52,386 nucleotides of DNA from Bacteroidales bacterium (GTDB taxonomy: Bacteria; Bacteroidota; Bacteroidia; Bacteroidales; UBA3824): contig JAKSLV010000006.1 in NCBI GenBank assembly GCA_024401025.1, positions 1 to 52,386 of the forward strand, read 5' to 3'. A program made the position numbers and the translations under genes. This document shows, in pieces, positions 1 to 7,220 of the stretch. The notes beneath the pieces were generated by a model that was not told the origin of the DNA, searched no databases, and worked only from the letters and a program-made list of their open reading frames with translations. Positions within the stretch are counted from its first letter, which is position 1; every line of letters starts with the position of its first letter.

Positions 1-31
1 ACCACGGTCAGCTTTGTTTGTTTTAACTTAG

Positions 32-50
32 AATTCGTCGAACTCACGTT
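32..50. repeat. Short interspersed repeat, lone copy
   Basis: AATTCGTCGAACTCACGTT. The same 19-mer recurs in inverted orientation with one mismatch at 5444-5462, and a poorer direct copy (16 of 19) sits at 5581-5599. This copy lies just upstream of the dprA-like gene, so the AT-rich island is bracketed by related sequences. Whether it is the end of an element that continues to the left of the window cannot be seen. Confidence 0.5.
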
Positions 51-90
51 ATTTTTACAGTGTCGGAAAAACGAAAAAGAAATTCTAACT

Positions 91-1044
91 ATGAGAACAA
101 CGCAAGATACTCTTAATATCCTTACAGCTCAGAGCTACAAGGGGATTGGTCCCAAATGGATAGTTGATAATTACAAGAAGGGCATCAGCGAGCATAAACT
201 CGTTGCTATCATTGCTCAGAAGGATCCAACTATTGACGAGTATGGACAGGACTTTGCCACACGTCGTCAGATGATTTCTGATTTTTTGGATAAGAATCAT
301 CAGGAAAATGATTTCGCAGTGAGCTTTGTGGATGACGATTTCCCAAAGATGAAAAATACTTTGCCTATAAAGCCATCAAAGATGCCTGTCGTCCTTTTTG
401 GTCGTGGCGATTTAAGTATTCTTAGCAAGAAGAGCGTGGCTGTTATTGGTGTTCTCAATCCCGAGCCGGAGATTGTGGATACAGAATCGAGAGTAGTGAA
501 ACAGTTGGTAGAAAACGGCTTGGTGATAGTGAGTGGTTTGGCTTTTGGGTGCGATAGTGTATCACATATCACAACATTGTCAAACCATGGAAAGACTGTG
601 GCCATTCTTCCTGACAGATTGTGTAATATTCAGCCTGCCAAGAATGATGGCCTTGCCAATCAGATTGTTGAGCAGGGTGGACTTTTGATTACGGAGTACT
701 ATCGTCCGGTAAAAAGTAAGTTTGAACTTGTGAACCGCTATATCGACCGTGATAGGTTGCAGGCTTATTTCTCTAATCTTGTTTTGCTTAGCGCAAGCTA
801 CGATGAGAATAAGAAGGGAAATGATTGTGGTTCACGACATGCACTCGCATCGGCCCTTGAGGTTGGCATTATGCGTGGTGTAATCTATAATCCTAAGACC
901 GATGCTCAGAACGAGATGTTCGATCTCAATCGTAGGATAATCAAGGAAGGAAAGTGTCAGATTGTTCAGCCGGAGACAACTCAAAAGTTGATAGACTATG
1001 TTTATGGGCAGAGAGTATATTCGCAGACAACCTTGAATATTTAG
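91..1044 (+). CDS. DprA/Smf-like DNA-processing protein (divergent)
   Basis: A 317-residue protein with the Rossmann-type DprA core. From about residue 105 it reads VLFGRGDLSIL, then VAVIG, then VSGLAFGCDSVSH near 145-158 (the family's SGLArGiD-aaH motif). GGLLITEYY and GSRHALASALEVG (near 246) correspond to the Gal-SE and TA-AL-gR blocks. Known DprA proteins load RecA on single-stranded DNA during transformation. This one is short, lacks the usual C-terminal winged helix, and has KSKFELVNRYIDRDR in place of the FP-RNR block, so it is a divergent branch. It is the first gene of an AT-rich cassette, 64 bp ahead of an ATPase gene on the same strand. That context suggests defence or nucleotide sensing rather than housekeeping transformation. 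The fold assignment is fairly secure; the role is inferred. Confidence 0.75.
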   Translation: MRTTQDTLNILTAQSYKGIGPKWIVDNYKKGISEHKLVAIIAQKDPTIDEYGQDFATRRQMISDFLDKNHQENDFAVSFVDDDFPKMKNTLPIKPSKMPVVLFGRGDLSILSKKSVAVIGVLNPEPEIVDTESRVVKQLVENGLVIVSGLAFGCDSVSHITTLSNHGKTVAILPDRLCNIQPAKNDGLANQIVEQGGLLITEYYRPVKSKFELVNRYIDRDRLQAYFSNLVLLSASYDENKKGNDCGSRHALASALEVGIMRGVIYNPKTDAQNEMFDLNRRIIKEGKCQIVQPETTQKLIDYVYGQRVYSQTTLNI

Positions 1045-1108
1045 AAGGATTTGCCTTGATTTTTACAAAAACTATAATTAATTTTGACAATTAAAAACAG
1101 AACCGAAA

Positions 1109-3070
1109 ATGAAAACAACTTATACAGTAAAGAATTTCCGCATATTCGATGAAAACGGCGCAACCCTCGATTTCGCCCCAATCACCGTTCTCACAGGCCG
1201 CAACTCATCAGGAAAGAGTACTGTGGTTAAGAGCATCGCATTGCTTGATACTTTTTTCGAGCAGGTGAGAGTTGAGAAAGATATTTGTAGTAAAAAGATG
1301 GCTGATCTGAAGCTTGACTTCTCTAAGCTTGCCTCTTACAACTTGGGAAGTTTTGATTCATTGTGTGGTAAGAAGGTTTTAACCTTTGAATATGAGATGC
1401 CATGTTTGGAATTGTTCGACAATGTCATTGTATCGTTGTCATTCAAGGCAAAGGAGAATGACATTTTTAATGATGGCTACCTCAGTCAGTTTGTTATCAA
1501 GAGAAGAGATGGCTCTGTTTTGTACTCTGTCGGAGAAGATGGTACTGTATTCGATCATCAGTATTTCTTAGGTTGCTTCTTGGATTATGAGCCATTGTTG
1601 TATCTGATTGATAGACGAAACTATTTATGGGATCTTGAGGATCAAGATCTGAGTATATGCAAAAATCAAAAAGATGAAATTAAACGTTTGGGAGATTTGA
1701 TAAAATCATATCCCAAGGACAGGTGTGATGTCATATCCGTTTATGTTAGGAACATGCGTAATAACAATCCTGGTTATAACGGATTAAAGAATCCAAAGTA
1801 TAAGGATAACGAGGAGATTTTCCAATGGACAAGAGATAACGGTTCTTTGTTTTATATCCCATTGGTTGAACATTTGAGGACTCTTTCTAAGGAAGACGTA
1901 TGTAGTTTATTGAAAGAGATGGCAACAAATGTAGGTTCTCCGCAGCAAACTTTGACAAATTGCATTTGTGAGGATTTTATGAATTCTGATTCTGAAAGTT
2001 TCAAAGATTACATGCTAACTAAGGAATCTGAGTTCTTTGCTAATACTTCTCAATGTGAATGTGTTTCAAATATTTGTTCTCCTGGAAAATTTGCTAGTAA
2101 AAACAGAAAGTATAATAGTAAAACTATCCAGGCGAACTATGATAATTTTGGATACATATATGATATTCTGATGTATTATAATGATCAGTTTACTAAACAC
2201 TCAAACTCTAAGTATTATCATTATTTTCATACTTCGTTTACTTTTACAAATATTGATAGGGTTTCACACGTAATTTGTTCATTGTACTTGAAGTTTGTTA
2301 ATGAGATATTGGCCAATATGCTTTGGGGTGATTGGGTGCAAGACCTTTTATATACTTCAACGTCAAATCTTGTAGTTAAGAGGATTTACCCAATAGAAAG
2401 TAATGACGCTTTCACGGAAGTCCTTAAAAATTACATTTTGGTTGGCAATATGTATTCACGCAAAAGTGACTTTGTTGACAAATGGTTGCAGAAGTTGGAG
2501 GTTGGTCATCATTTGTCTATCAAGAAGGATGAGTTTGGCGTTAGTTATTTCGTTCTGGTTCACAAAACTGAAAACGATAAAGGTATATTGTTGGCAGATG
2601 AAGGTGTTGGTATCACTCAGCTTGTTTATATACTTTTGACAGTTCAGTCAATACTGACTCTTCCTAAATATCTCAACAAGCAGGTAACCATCGCTGTTGA
2701 GGAACCTGAGATTCATCTTCATCCTCAGTTCCAGTCGCTTTTGGCCGATATGTTTGTAGATGCATATAAGAAAGGTGTCCACTTCATTATAGAGACTCAT
2801 AGCGAGTATCTTATTCGTAAGTTGCAGTATTTGGTGGCTCAGGGAACCAAGGAGGAGCAAGGAGCGATTTCTACAAAGGACGGATTGAAAAAGGATGATG
2901 TCATCATCCAGTATTTCAATCATCCCTATCCTGAAAGGCGTGGTAATGAACCTCAGGTCAAGACTATCAAAATGCGTGATGATGGTAGCTTGACAGAACC
3001 TTTTGGGCCAGGCTTCTTTGATGTAGCCAATAAGCTTTCTATGGGTATGTTCAACCTTAAGATGCAGTAG
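1109..3070 (+). CDS. OLD/ABC-like AAA ATPase with DUF3696-type C-terminus
   Basis: A 653-residue ATPase. The Walker A motif GRNSSGKST is at residues 30-38, an ABC-signature-like DEGVGITQL near 497-505, Walker B VTIAVEEPEIHLHP near 526-539, and an H-loop ETHSEYLIRKLQ near 562-573. The final ~60 residues (IKMRDDGSLTEPFGPGFFD) match the DUF3696 tail. The long, poorly conserved middle (about 130-480) is the lid/insert region expected of SMC-like ATPases. No TOPRIM nuclease domain is present, unlike true OLD proteins. ATPases of this build drive two-gene defence systems such as PARIS (AriA with the TOPRIM protein AriB). The downstream gene begins at the base after this stop codon, implying translational coupling and a protein complex. 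The enzymatic class is seen directly; the defence role is inferred. Confidence 0.85.
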   Translation: MKTTYTVKNFRIFDENGATLDFAPITVLTGRNSSGKSTVVKSIALLDTFFEQVRVEKDICSKKMADLKLDFSKLASYNLGSFDSLCGKKVLTFEYEMPCLELFDNVIVSLSFKAKENDIFNDGYLSQFVIKRRDGSVLYSVGEDGTVFDHQYFLGCFLDYEPLLYLIDRRNYLWDLEDQDLSICKNQKDEIKRLGDLIKSYPKDRCDVISVYVRNMRNNNPGYNGLKNPKYKDNEEIFQWTRDNGSLFYIPLVEHLRTLSKEDVCSLLKEMATNVGSPQQTLTNCICEDFMNSDSESFKDYMLTKESEFFANTSQCECVSNICSPGKFASKNRKYNSKTIQANYDNFGYIYDILMYYNDQFTKHSNSKYYHYFHTSFTFTNIDRVSHVICSLYLKFVNEILANMLWGDWVQDLLYTSTSNLVVKRIYPIESNDAFTEVLKNYILVGNMYSRKSDFVDKWLQKLEVGHHLSIKKDEFGVSYFVLVHKTENDKGILLADEGVGITQLVYILLTVQSILTLPKYLNKQVTIAVEEPEIHLHPQFQSLLADMFVDAYKKGVHFIIETHSEYLIRKLQYLVAQGTKEEQGAISTKDGLKKDDVIIQYFNHPYPERRGNEPQVKTIKMRDDGSLTEPFGPGFFDVANKLSMGMFNLKMQ

Positions 3071-4138
3071 ATGGAAAGGATAACCGTATATTGTCAGAAA
3101 CTGTTTTGGGAAGGTTTTTTGAAAAACTTTTCCAAAACTTTGCCTTTGCCAACTAATGAACAAATTGAGAGGTCCAAAAGTTTTATGAATTTGTTTCAGT
3201 TTTTGGTAAATTCTAACCTTGTCTTTGATTACAAGTTTATTGATTTCTTGGAAAAAACTACAAGTTGCAATAGTCCGCTTCAAAACGGACAGTTGCCTCA
3301 AACCCGGGAAGAAATTGAAGCAATGCATTTTCAACAGATAGTCAATAATTATAACGCTGGTTTGTGTGGTTTGGATTTTCAAAAAGACTTGCTGTCAGAT
3401 ATTGCGATGGATGACAAGAAATTAAGTTCTGTATATTGCCTTTTTAAAACTCCGGAGGAGTGTGAAGATTTGTCACAAAAATTTGGTGTGTTGGCTATAC
3501 CTACATTAGACAATTATACAGATTACAACTACTTGTTTAAAGATAATGGAAAATCTATGCCTAAAGGTGAAAAAAATGATTGGACTTTTGTAAAAAGGCT
3601 TTTGAAGTCTCCTTTTAATGCTTTGGTCATTGAGGATAATTATATCCATGATGATATTGATAACAATCTTTTACCATTGTTAGGACAAATTTTGCCTGAT
3701 AAATTGGGTGTCGATTTCCATTTGTCAATATTTACGAATCTGAGTGAGACTGTTAAAGTTGAGGATTTATATGGAAAAGTAGAAAAATACATTCAACAAT
3801 CAAAACCTGATCTGAAATTTGTGTTGAATATATTTAACGATAATCCAAGAGCTAATCCAAAACAATTTCATGATAGAAAGTTGTTTACAAATTACGCTGT
3901 AATTTTGTCTGGTGCTGGGTTCAATCCCAATAATAAGAAAAATCAAAGCGAGAATCTAACTGATATTAATGTCTTGCATCCATATTTCAATCAAGATAAC
4001 GATTGGATTACGGATAGTCATGAGAATTATTTCAAGGTTTTCAAATCTTTATTTGTCAATTCGTCGTTATTTACCGGTGGTAACAGATATTCAAAATATT
4101 ATTATAAAGAGCCAAAGACTAATCGTCTTTTATCATAG
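3071..4138 (+). CDS. Unrecognised HDR-motif protein, candidate effector of the ATPase
   Basis: A 355-residue protein of no family I can name. Its ATG follows the ATPase stop codon with no gap, so the two are almost certainly made together. Residues 185-215 read FNALVIEDNYIHDD then NNLLPLLGQILP. Residues 265-285 read FHDRKLFTNYAVILSGAGFN. The H267-D268-R269 triad followed by a hydrophobic strand and a Gly-x-Gly-Phe turn resembles the HDR motif of PLD-like/MIT_C-type domains, in which the His lies in a phosphodiesterase-like fold. There is no signal peptide or membrane segment, so it should be cytosolic. By analogy with ATPase-effector defence pairs it may be the toxic or nucleic-acid-binding partner. 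That is inference; a structural role is equally possible. Confidence 0.6.
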   Translation: MERITVYCQKLFWEGFLKNFSKTLPLPTNEQIERSKSFMNLFQFLVNSNLVFDYKFIDFLEKTTSCNSPLQNGQLPQTREEIEAMHFQQIVNNYNAGLCGLDFQKDLLSDIAMDDKKLSSVYCLFKTPEECEDLSQKFGVLAIPTLDNYTDYNYLFKDNGKSMPKGEKNDWTFVKRLLKSPFNALVIEDNYIHDDIDNNLLPLLGQILPDKLGVDFHLSIFTNLSETVKVEDLYGKVEKYIQQSKPDLKFVLNIFNDNPRANPKQFHDRKLFTNYAVILSGAGFNPNNKKNQSENLTDINVLHPYFNQDNDWITDSHENYFKVFKSLFVNSSLFTGGNRYSKYYYKEPKTNRLLS

Positions 4139-4216
4139 TATTCATTTATTTGGCACAGAAGTTACAAAAAAAAGTGGCTTCTGTGTCATTTGTGTTTGAT
4201 TTTTTGCTATATTTGC
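4134..4216. repeat. 83-bp direct repeat, copy 1 (hairpin plus promoter)
   Basis: An ~83-bp sequence that recurs at 4848-4930 with about 90% identity. It contains a stem of about 10 bp (GGCACAGAAG paired with CTTCTGTGTC, one wobble) around an A-rich loop, and ends in the -7 element TATATTTG. The two copies bracket the toxin-antitoxin pair. The hairpin may terminate the upstream operon and the promoter may drive the downstream one. Confidence 0.75.
4208..4215 (+). promoter_or_regulatory. -7 element of antitoxin-toxin promoter
   Basis: TATATTTG matches the Bacteroidetes TAnnTTTG element and lies 26 bp before the antitoxin ATG. It is the 3' end of repeat copy 1. Confidence 0.6.
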
Positions 4217-4241
4217 AAATATATTATTTAATCTTTTAGAT

Positions 4242-4544
4242 ATGGAAGGAATTGTTAACGTAGAAAATCTTTGGATTTTTATTGATTCGCTTTCTTTAAG
4301 CAAGGAGAACAAGCGATGGCTCGCCGGAAAATTGTGTGATGGTGATTCCGTTGGAATTTCTGATTCCAAAGCGGATTCTTTCTGCCCATACTCAAAGGAA
4401 CAACTTGACAAACGCTTTTCCTTGATTGAAAGGGATATTGAGAATGGTGTGCTTGTTGATTCCGAAGAAGTTGATCGTAGGATGGATGATATGTTGAATG
4501 ATCTTGAGTCTTCTTCCAATAAAGAATTGCAATATGCGTATTAG
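4242..4544 (+). CDS. Antitoxin of a type II toxin-antitoxin pair
   Basis: A 100-residue acidic protein. It overlaps the following RelE/ParE-like gene by 11 bp, the classic antitoxin-toxin layout. It carries YSKEQLDKRFSLIERDIENG near residue 50-70, then a helix of the form DSEEVDRRMDDML. This resembles the C-terminal toxin-binding part of the addiction-module component families found before RelE/ParE in Bacteroidetes. A second protein of the same build lies at 5617-5892 with the same order of elements (EEIEARLEEAERDFAEG, then TSEEVHEEV). No clear DNA-binding domain is recognised at the N-terminus. It presumably neutralises the downstream toxin and may autoregulate through the hairpin region upstream, but that is inferred. 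Confidence 0.7.
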   Translation: MEGIVNVENLWIFIDSLSLSKENKRWLAGKLCDGDSVGISDSKADSFCPYSKEQLDKRFSLIERDIENGVLVDSEEVDRRMDDMLNDLESSSNKELQYAY

Positions 4545-4842
4545 ATGGACTAATTACGCAATTATCGCGTATTCTGAAGTACTTAAATTTTTAGTTAATT
4601 GTAATGGTGTGGCTTTTGCTCGAAAATTCAGAGCCCGAGTCAACAATTATCAGAGAATTTTAAGAAGTGATCCTTTAATTGGTTCTGTGGAGCTTTCTTT
4701 GTCTGACCGTCCTTTGTCTTATCGAAAGTGTGTGGTGGACGAGCATCATAAAATCATATACTATGTTGGCAATAACGAGATAGTTGTGGCAGATGTTTGG
4801 GATACTCGTCAGGATCCTGATTATTTGTCTTCTCGTATTTAA
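4534..4842 (+). CDS. RelE/ParE-family toxin
   Basis: A 102-residue basic protein. I chose the ATG at 4534 because it gives the standard N-terminus MRIRWTNYAI with an alpha-helical start; a longer frame from 4498 would only add residues overlapping the antitoxin. The C-terminal half has the RelE/ParE beta-sheet pattern: YRKCVVDEHHKIIYYVGNNEIVVADVWDTRQDP, a run ending in the family's conserved R-dP. Members either cleave mRNA on ribosomes (RelE) or poison gyrase (ParE); the sequence does not say which. Overlap with the antitoxin gene implies coupled translation. The unit is bracketed by 83-bp repeats, which could allow its excision or duplication by homologous recombination. Confidence 0.8.
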   Translation: MRIRWTNYAIIAYSEVLKFLVNCNGVAFARKFRARVNNYQRILRSDPLIGSVELSLSDRPLSYRKCVVDEHHKIIYYVGNNEIVVADVWDTRQDPDYLSSRI

Positions 4843-4847
4843 TTTTT

Positions 4848-4930
4848 CATAGTATTCGTATATTTTGACACAGAAGTTGCAAAAAAAGTATCTTCTGTGT
4901 CATTTGTGTTTTATTTTTTGCTATATTTGC
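4848..4930. repeat. 83-bp direct repeat, copy 2 (hairpin plus promoter)
   Basis: Second copy of the element at 4134-4216. Here the stem is perfect (GACACAGAAG with CTTCTGTGTC). It ends with TATATTTG at 4922-4929, placed 34 bp ahead of the small membrane protein gene, so it again supplies a terminator-like hairpin followed by a promoter. Confidence 0.75.
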
Positions 4931-4962
4931 TTGCAGTTTCTAACTAATAAATCATAACTATT

Positions 4963-5358
4963 ATGGGTGGTTTTATATTTCCTTTTTTGATGTTTGCGTT
5001 GGCCGCTGGTTTGGTCTTTATGATTGGGTATAACTATGGCCTTACTAAGGGTTTGAAGCGTTTTCAGAAGATTGACAGCGAGAAAGAAGAAGATGATGAT
5101 GAGGAGGAGGAAGAGCAGGAGCCGGTAGAGGATGTAACTCAACTCGATTGCGGCGACAAGCATCTCTGCATCACCGACAATCACAATGGAACCTTCAATG
5201 TGAATATCTATAAGAAAGGTGTCTTCGGCTCGGAGAAAACAATTTTGGATATGAATGTGAAGAAAAGCGCTATTTGCGGCGTGCTGGATTCTGCCGTCAG
5301 CATGGGTTATCTTGATGCAGAATCAGAGAATCTCGTCTTGATGAAATACGAGGGATAG
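4963..5358 (+). CDS. Small single-pass membrane protein, function unknown
   Basis: A 131-residue protein I do not recognise. Residues 3-28 form one hydrophobic segment (FIFPFLMFALAAGLVFMIGYNYG) followed by basic residues (KGLKR), so by the positive-inside rule the C-terminus should face the cytoplasm. Next comes an acidic stretch with about a dozen consecutive Asp/Glu near residues 43-56. A small globular domain (about 62-131, LCITDNHNGTFNVNIYKKG) follows. It has its own promoter at the end of repeat copy 2 and shares the low GC of the island. A role in the toxin-antitoxin or defence cassette is possible, but nothing in the protein shows it. Confidence 0.65.
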   Translation: MGGFIFPFLMFALAAGLVFMIGYNYGLTKGLKRFQKIDSEKEEDDDEEEEEQEPVEDVTQLDCGDKHLCITDNHNGTFNVNIYKKGVFGSEKTILDMNVKKSAICGVLDSAVSMGYLDAESENLVLMKYEG

Positions 5359-5417
5359 TATTCCCCATTCTCGTTGACAGCATAATAAAAATTTGGTGTT
5401 TTAATTGTTTTTTTTCT

Positions 5418-5425
5418 TATCTTTG
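5418..5425 (+). promoter_or_regulatory. -7 element upstream of the MITE-like repeat
   Basis: TATCTTTG fits the TAnnTTTG consensus, with TTTGG about 22 bp upstream as a possible -33. The next gene starts 190 bp away, on the other side of the MITE-like element, so the repeat seems to have landed in this gene's leader. Confidence 0.5.
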
Positions 5426-5443
5426 CGCTGTAATCATTTAAAT

Positions 5444-5599
5444 AACGTCAGTTCGACGAATTTTAAGGTTTCGCACAGATTACACAGATAACACAGTTTA
5501 TTACAGATAATATCGCTAAAAATATAGTAATAAATCTGTGAGTATCAGTGTTTACTGTATCATCAGTGCGATAAAGACCAATTCCATCGAACTCACGTT
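5444..5599. repeat. MITE-like element with 19-bp terminal inverted repeats
   Basis: 156 bp bounded by AACGTCAGTTCGACGAATT on the left and its imperfect inverse at 5581-5599, flanked on both sides by AAAT (a possible 4-bp target duplication, weak because the region is AT-rich). The interior holds partly complementary ACAGATTACACAG and CTGTGAGTATCAG segments and no gene. A related terminal sequence is at 32-50. Confidence 0.5.
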
Positions 5600-5616
5600 A
5601 AATAAGGAGGTGAATT

Positions 5617-5892
5617 ATGGAACAGAATATTTCAATGGAGGAGATCTGGATGCTTATCCAGAGGCTTCCGCAGGAGGAGAAGAAGGTTTTGCGCATACGA
5701 CTCAGCGAAGAGGAGTATGCTAAGGAGAGCCTTGCTCCATATACAATGGAGGAAATTGAAGCAAGGCTTGAGGAGGCAGAACGTGATTTTGCCGAGGGGC
5801 GTGTGTACACAAGCGAGGAAGTTCATGAGGAGGTTCTTGAAATGATTTATGAGTATGAGAGAGCCTCAAAACCAAGTGTAGCTTATGCGTAA
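5617..5892 (+). CDS. Orphan antitoxin-like protein
   Basis: A 91-residue acidic protein related in layout to the antitoxin at 4242-4544. It has an N-terminal MEEIWMLIQRLPQEEKK helix (compare VENLWIFIDSLSLSKEN), then EEIEARLEEAERDFAEG, then TSEEVHEEVLEM. No toxin gene follows: the next gene is rbfA, 98 bp on, and the intervening bases encode nothing RelE-like. It could guard against the toxin at 4534-4842 or be the remnant of a second pair. The start codon is preceded by a full AGGAGG at 5605-5610, 6 bp before ATG. That is unusual in Bacteroidetes and hints at foreign origin or high translation. Confidence 0.65.
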   Translation: MEQNISMEEIWMLIQRLPQEEKKVLRIRLSEEEYAKESLAPYTMEEIEARLEEAERDFAEGRVYTSEEVHEEVLEMIYEYERASKPSVAYA

Positions 5893-5990
5893 ACAATGGT
5901 CAAATAATGCCCGAAAGGAGCGTAGCGCCACAATCCTGACGCCTTGATGAAAGGCTTATAGTTATATTATATTTTTTTTGAAAAAGAATT

Positions 5991-6371
5991 ATGGACAATA
6001 CAAGACAAAATAAAGTAAGCCGTCTGCTTCTGAAAGAGGCGGCAAATTATTTCCTGCACAATGCGGGAGAGTTTCCGGGTGCTATGGTTTCGGTTTCGGA
6101 GGTAAGGATTACACCAGACCTCAGCGAGGCCAGAATTTTTGTATCCATTTTCCCTCAGACCAAGAGAAAGGAGATTTTCGATCTTATCGACGTAAAGACC
6201 AAGGACATCCGCTATGCCATAGGCAAGGAGGTGCGTCATCAGCTCAGGATAGTTCCTAACCTCATCTTCATGATGGACAACAGCCTCGATTACGCCGAGC
6301 GCATCAACGAGCTGCTGGAGAAGGACAAGAATCTCCATAGCGAAACACCCGAAAACCAGGAGGAGGCATAA
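5991..6371 (+). CDS. rbfA: 30S ribosome-binding factor A
   Basis: A 126-residue protein of the RbfA family, which binds the pre-30S subunit and helps mature the 5' end of 16S rRNA. The N-terminus (RQNKVSRLLLKEAANYF) and core (VSVSEVRITPDLSEARIFVSIFP) match the family. The C-terminal KH-like part (IRYAIGKEVRHQLRIVPNLIFMMD then SLDYAERINELL) is equally typical. Its stop codon is followed at once by the ATG of the methyltransferase gene, and a LolC/E-like permease follows, a gene order usual in Bacteroidales. The 98 bases upstream hold a short GCCTT/AAGGC hairpin and AT-rich sequence but no clear TAnnTTTG element. Confidence 0.95.
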   Translation: MDNTRQNKVSRLLLKEAANYFLHNAGEFPGAMVSVSEVRITPDLSEARIFVSIFPQTKRKEIFDLIDVKTKDIRYAIGKEVRHQLRIVPNLIFMMDNSLDYAERINELLEKDKNLHSETPENQEEA

Positions 6372-7184
6372 ATGCAGTACGATCCAGTAAAGCGCAGCCT
6401 CGGCAATGTCTTCAACAAGGCTTCGTGGCTCAGGAAACTCTTTTACCGTCTGCTTGACCTCCTGCTCCTGAGGGCGTGGTACATCAAGCGCGAGGTAAAG
6501 GCCACGCTGTCTGATAAAAAAGAACAGAGCCTCAGCATCCTGGATGCAGGATCTGGCTACGGACAATATGACTATTTCCTGAGCTCGTACCTGAAGAATG
6601 CCAACATCCTAGGTGTTGACGTAAAGGAGGAGCAGATAGAAGACTGCAACCAATTTTTCGGACAGATTGGCCGTGGCGACAGGGTGAAGTTCGAATACGC
6701 CGACCTCACCAAGTTCGTAAGGGAAGATACCTACGACCTGGTGCTCTCCGTGGATGTGATGGAGCATATCCTGGAGGACGAGAAGGTTTTCCAGAATATC
6801 CAAGCATCGCTCCATAAGGGCGGCATGCTGCTGATATCCACTCCAAGCGACCAGGGCGGCAGCGATGTGCACGACGAGCACGAACATTCCTTCATCGACG
6901 AGCACGTGCGCGATGGCTACAATATCAGCGACATACAGAAAAAACTTAAAGACGCGGGTTTCAGCAATGTGGAGGCCAGATACTCTTACGGCACGCCGGG
7001 ATCTCTGGCATGGACAATCTCTATGAAGTGGCCCATCACAATGCTCAACAAGTCAAAGCTGTTTTTCATCCTGCTGATACCTTATTATTGGATATTCTAT
7101 CCTCTGGCCTTTGTGCTAAACTGGATTGATGTCTCCAAATCGCACTCCAAGGGTACGGGCCTGATAGTGAAGGCCGTAAAATAG
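6372..7184 (+). CDS. Class I SAM-dependent methyltransferase with C-terminal membrane segment
   Basis: A 270-residue protein. Motif I is ILDAGSGYGQYD near residue 56-67, the acidic residue ending strand 2 is in ILGVDVKEEQI, and YDLVLSVDVMEHILED near 120-135 is the motif II region typical of Methyltransf_11/UbiE-like enzymes. Residues about 222-250 (LFFILLIPYYWIFYPLAFVL) are strongly hydrophobic, so the enzyme is probably membrane-attached through its C-terminus. The substrate is unknown. It starts at the base after the rbfA stop codon, so it is co-translated with rbfA, and it precedes the lipoprotein-release-type permease. A lipid or membrane-carried substrate would fit the hydrophobic tail, but this is inference. 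Confidence 0.85.
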   Translation: MQYDPVKRSLGNVFNKASWLRKLFYRLLDLLLLRAWYIKREVKATLSDKKEQSLSILDAGSGYGQYDYFLSSYLKNANILGVDVKEEQIEDCNQFFGQIGRGDRVKFEYADLTKFVREDTYDLVLSVDVMEHILEDEKVFQNIQASLHKGGMLLISTPSDQGGSDVHDEHEHSFIDEHVRDGYNISDIQKKLKDAGFSNVEARYSYGTPGSLAWTISMKWPITMLNKSKLFFILLIPYYWIFYPLAFVLNWIDVSKSHSKGTGLIVKAVK

Positions 7185-7220
7185 CACGATTCTTTATTAA
7201 TCGAAATCCCAAAATCATTG

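Noticed and set aside
2648..3382. 244-codon open frame on the minus strand across the ATPase/HDR gene junction
   Set aside because: It overlaps two well supported plus-strand genes and encodes no recognisable domain; it is an antisense shadow.
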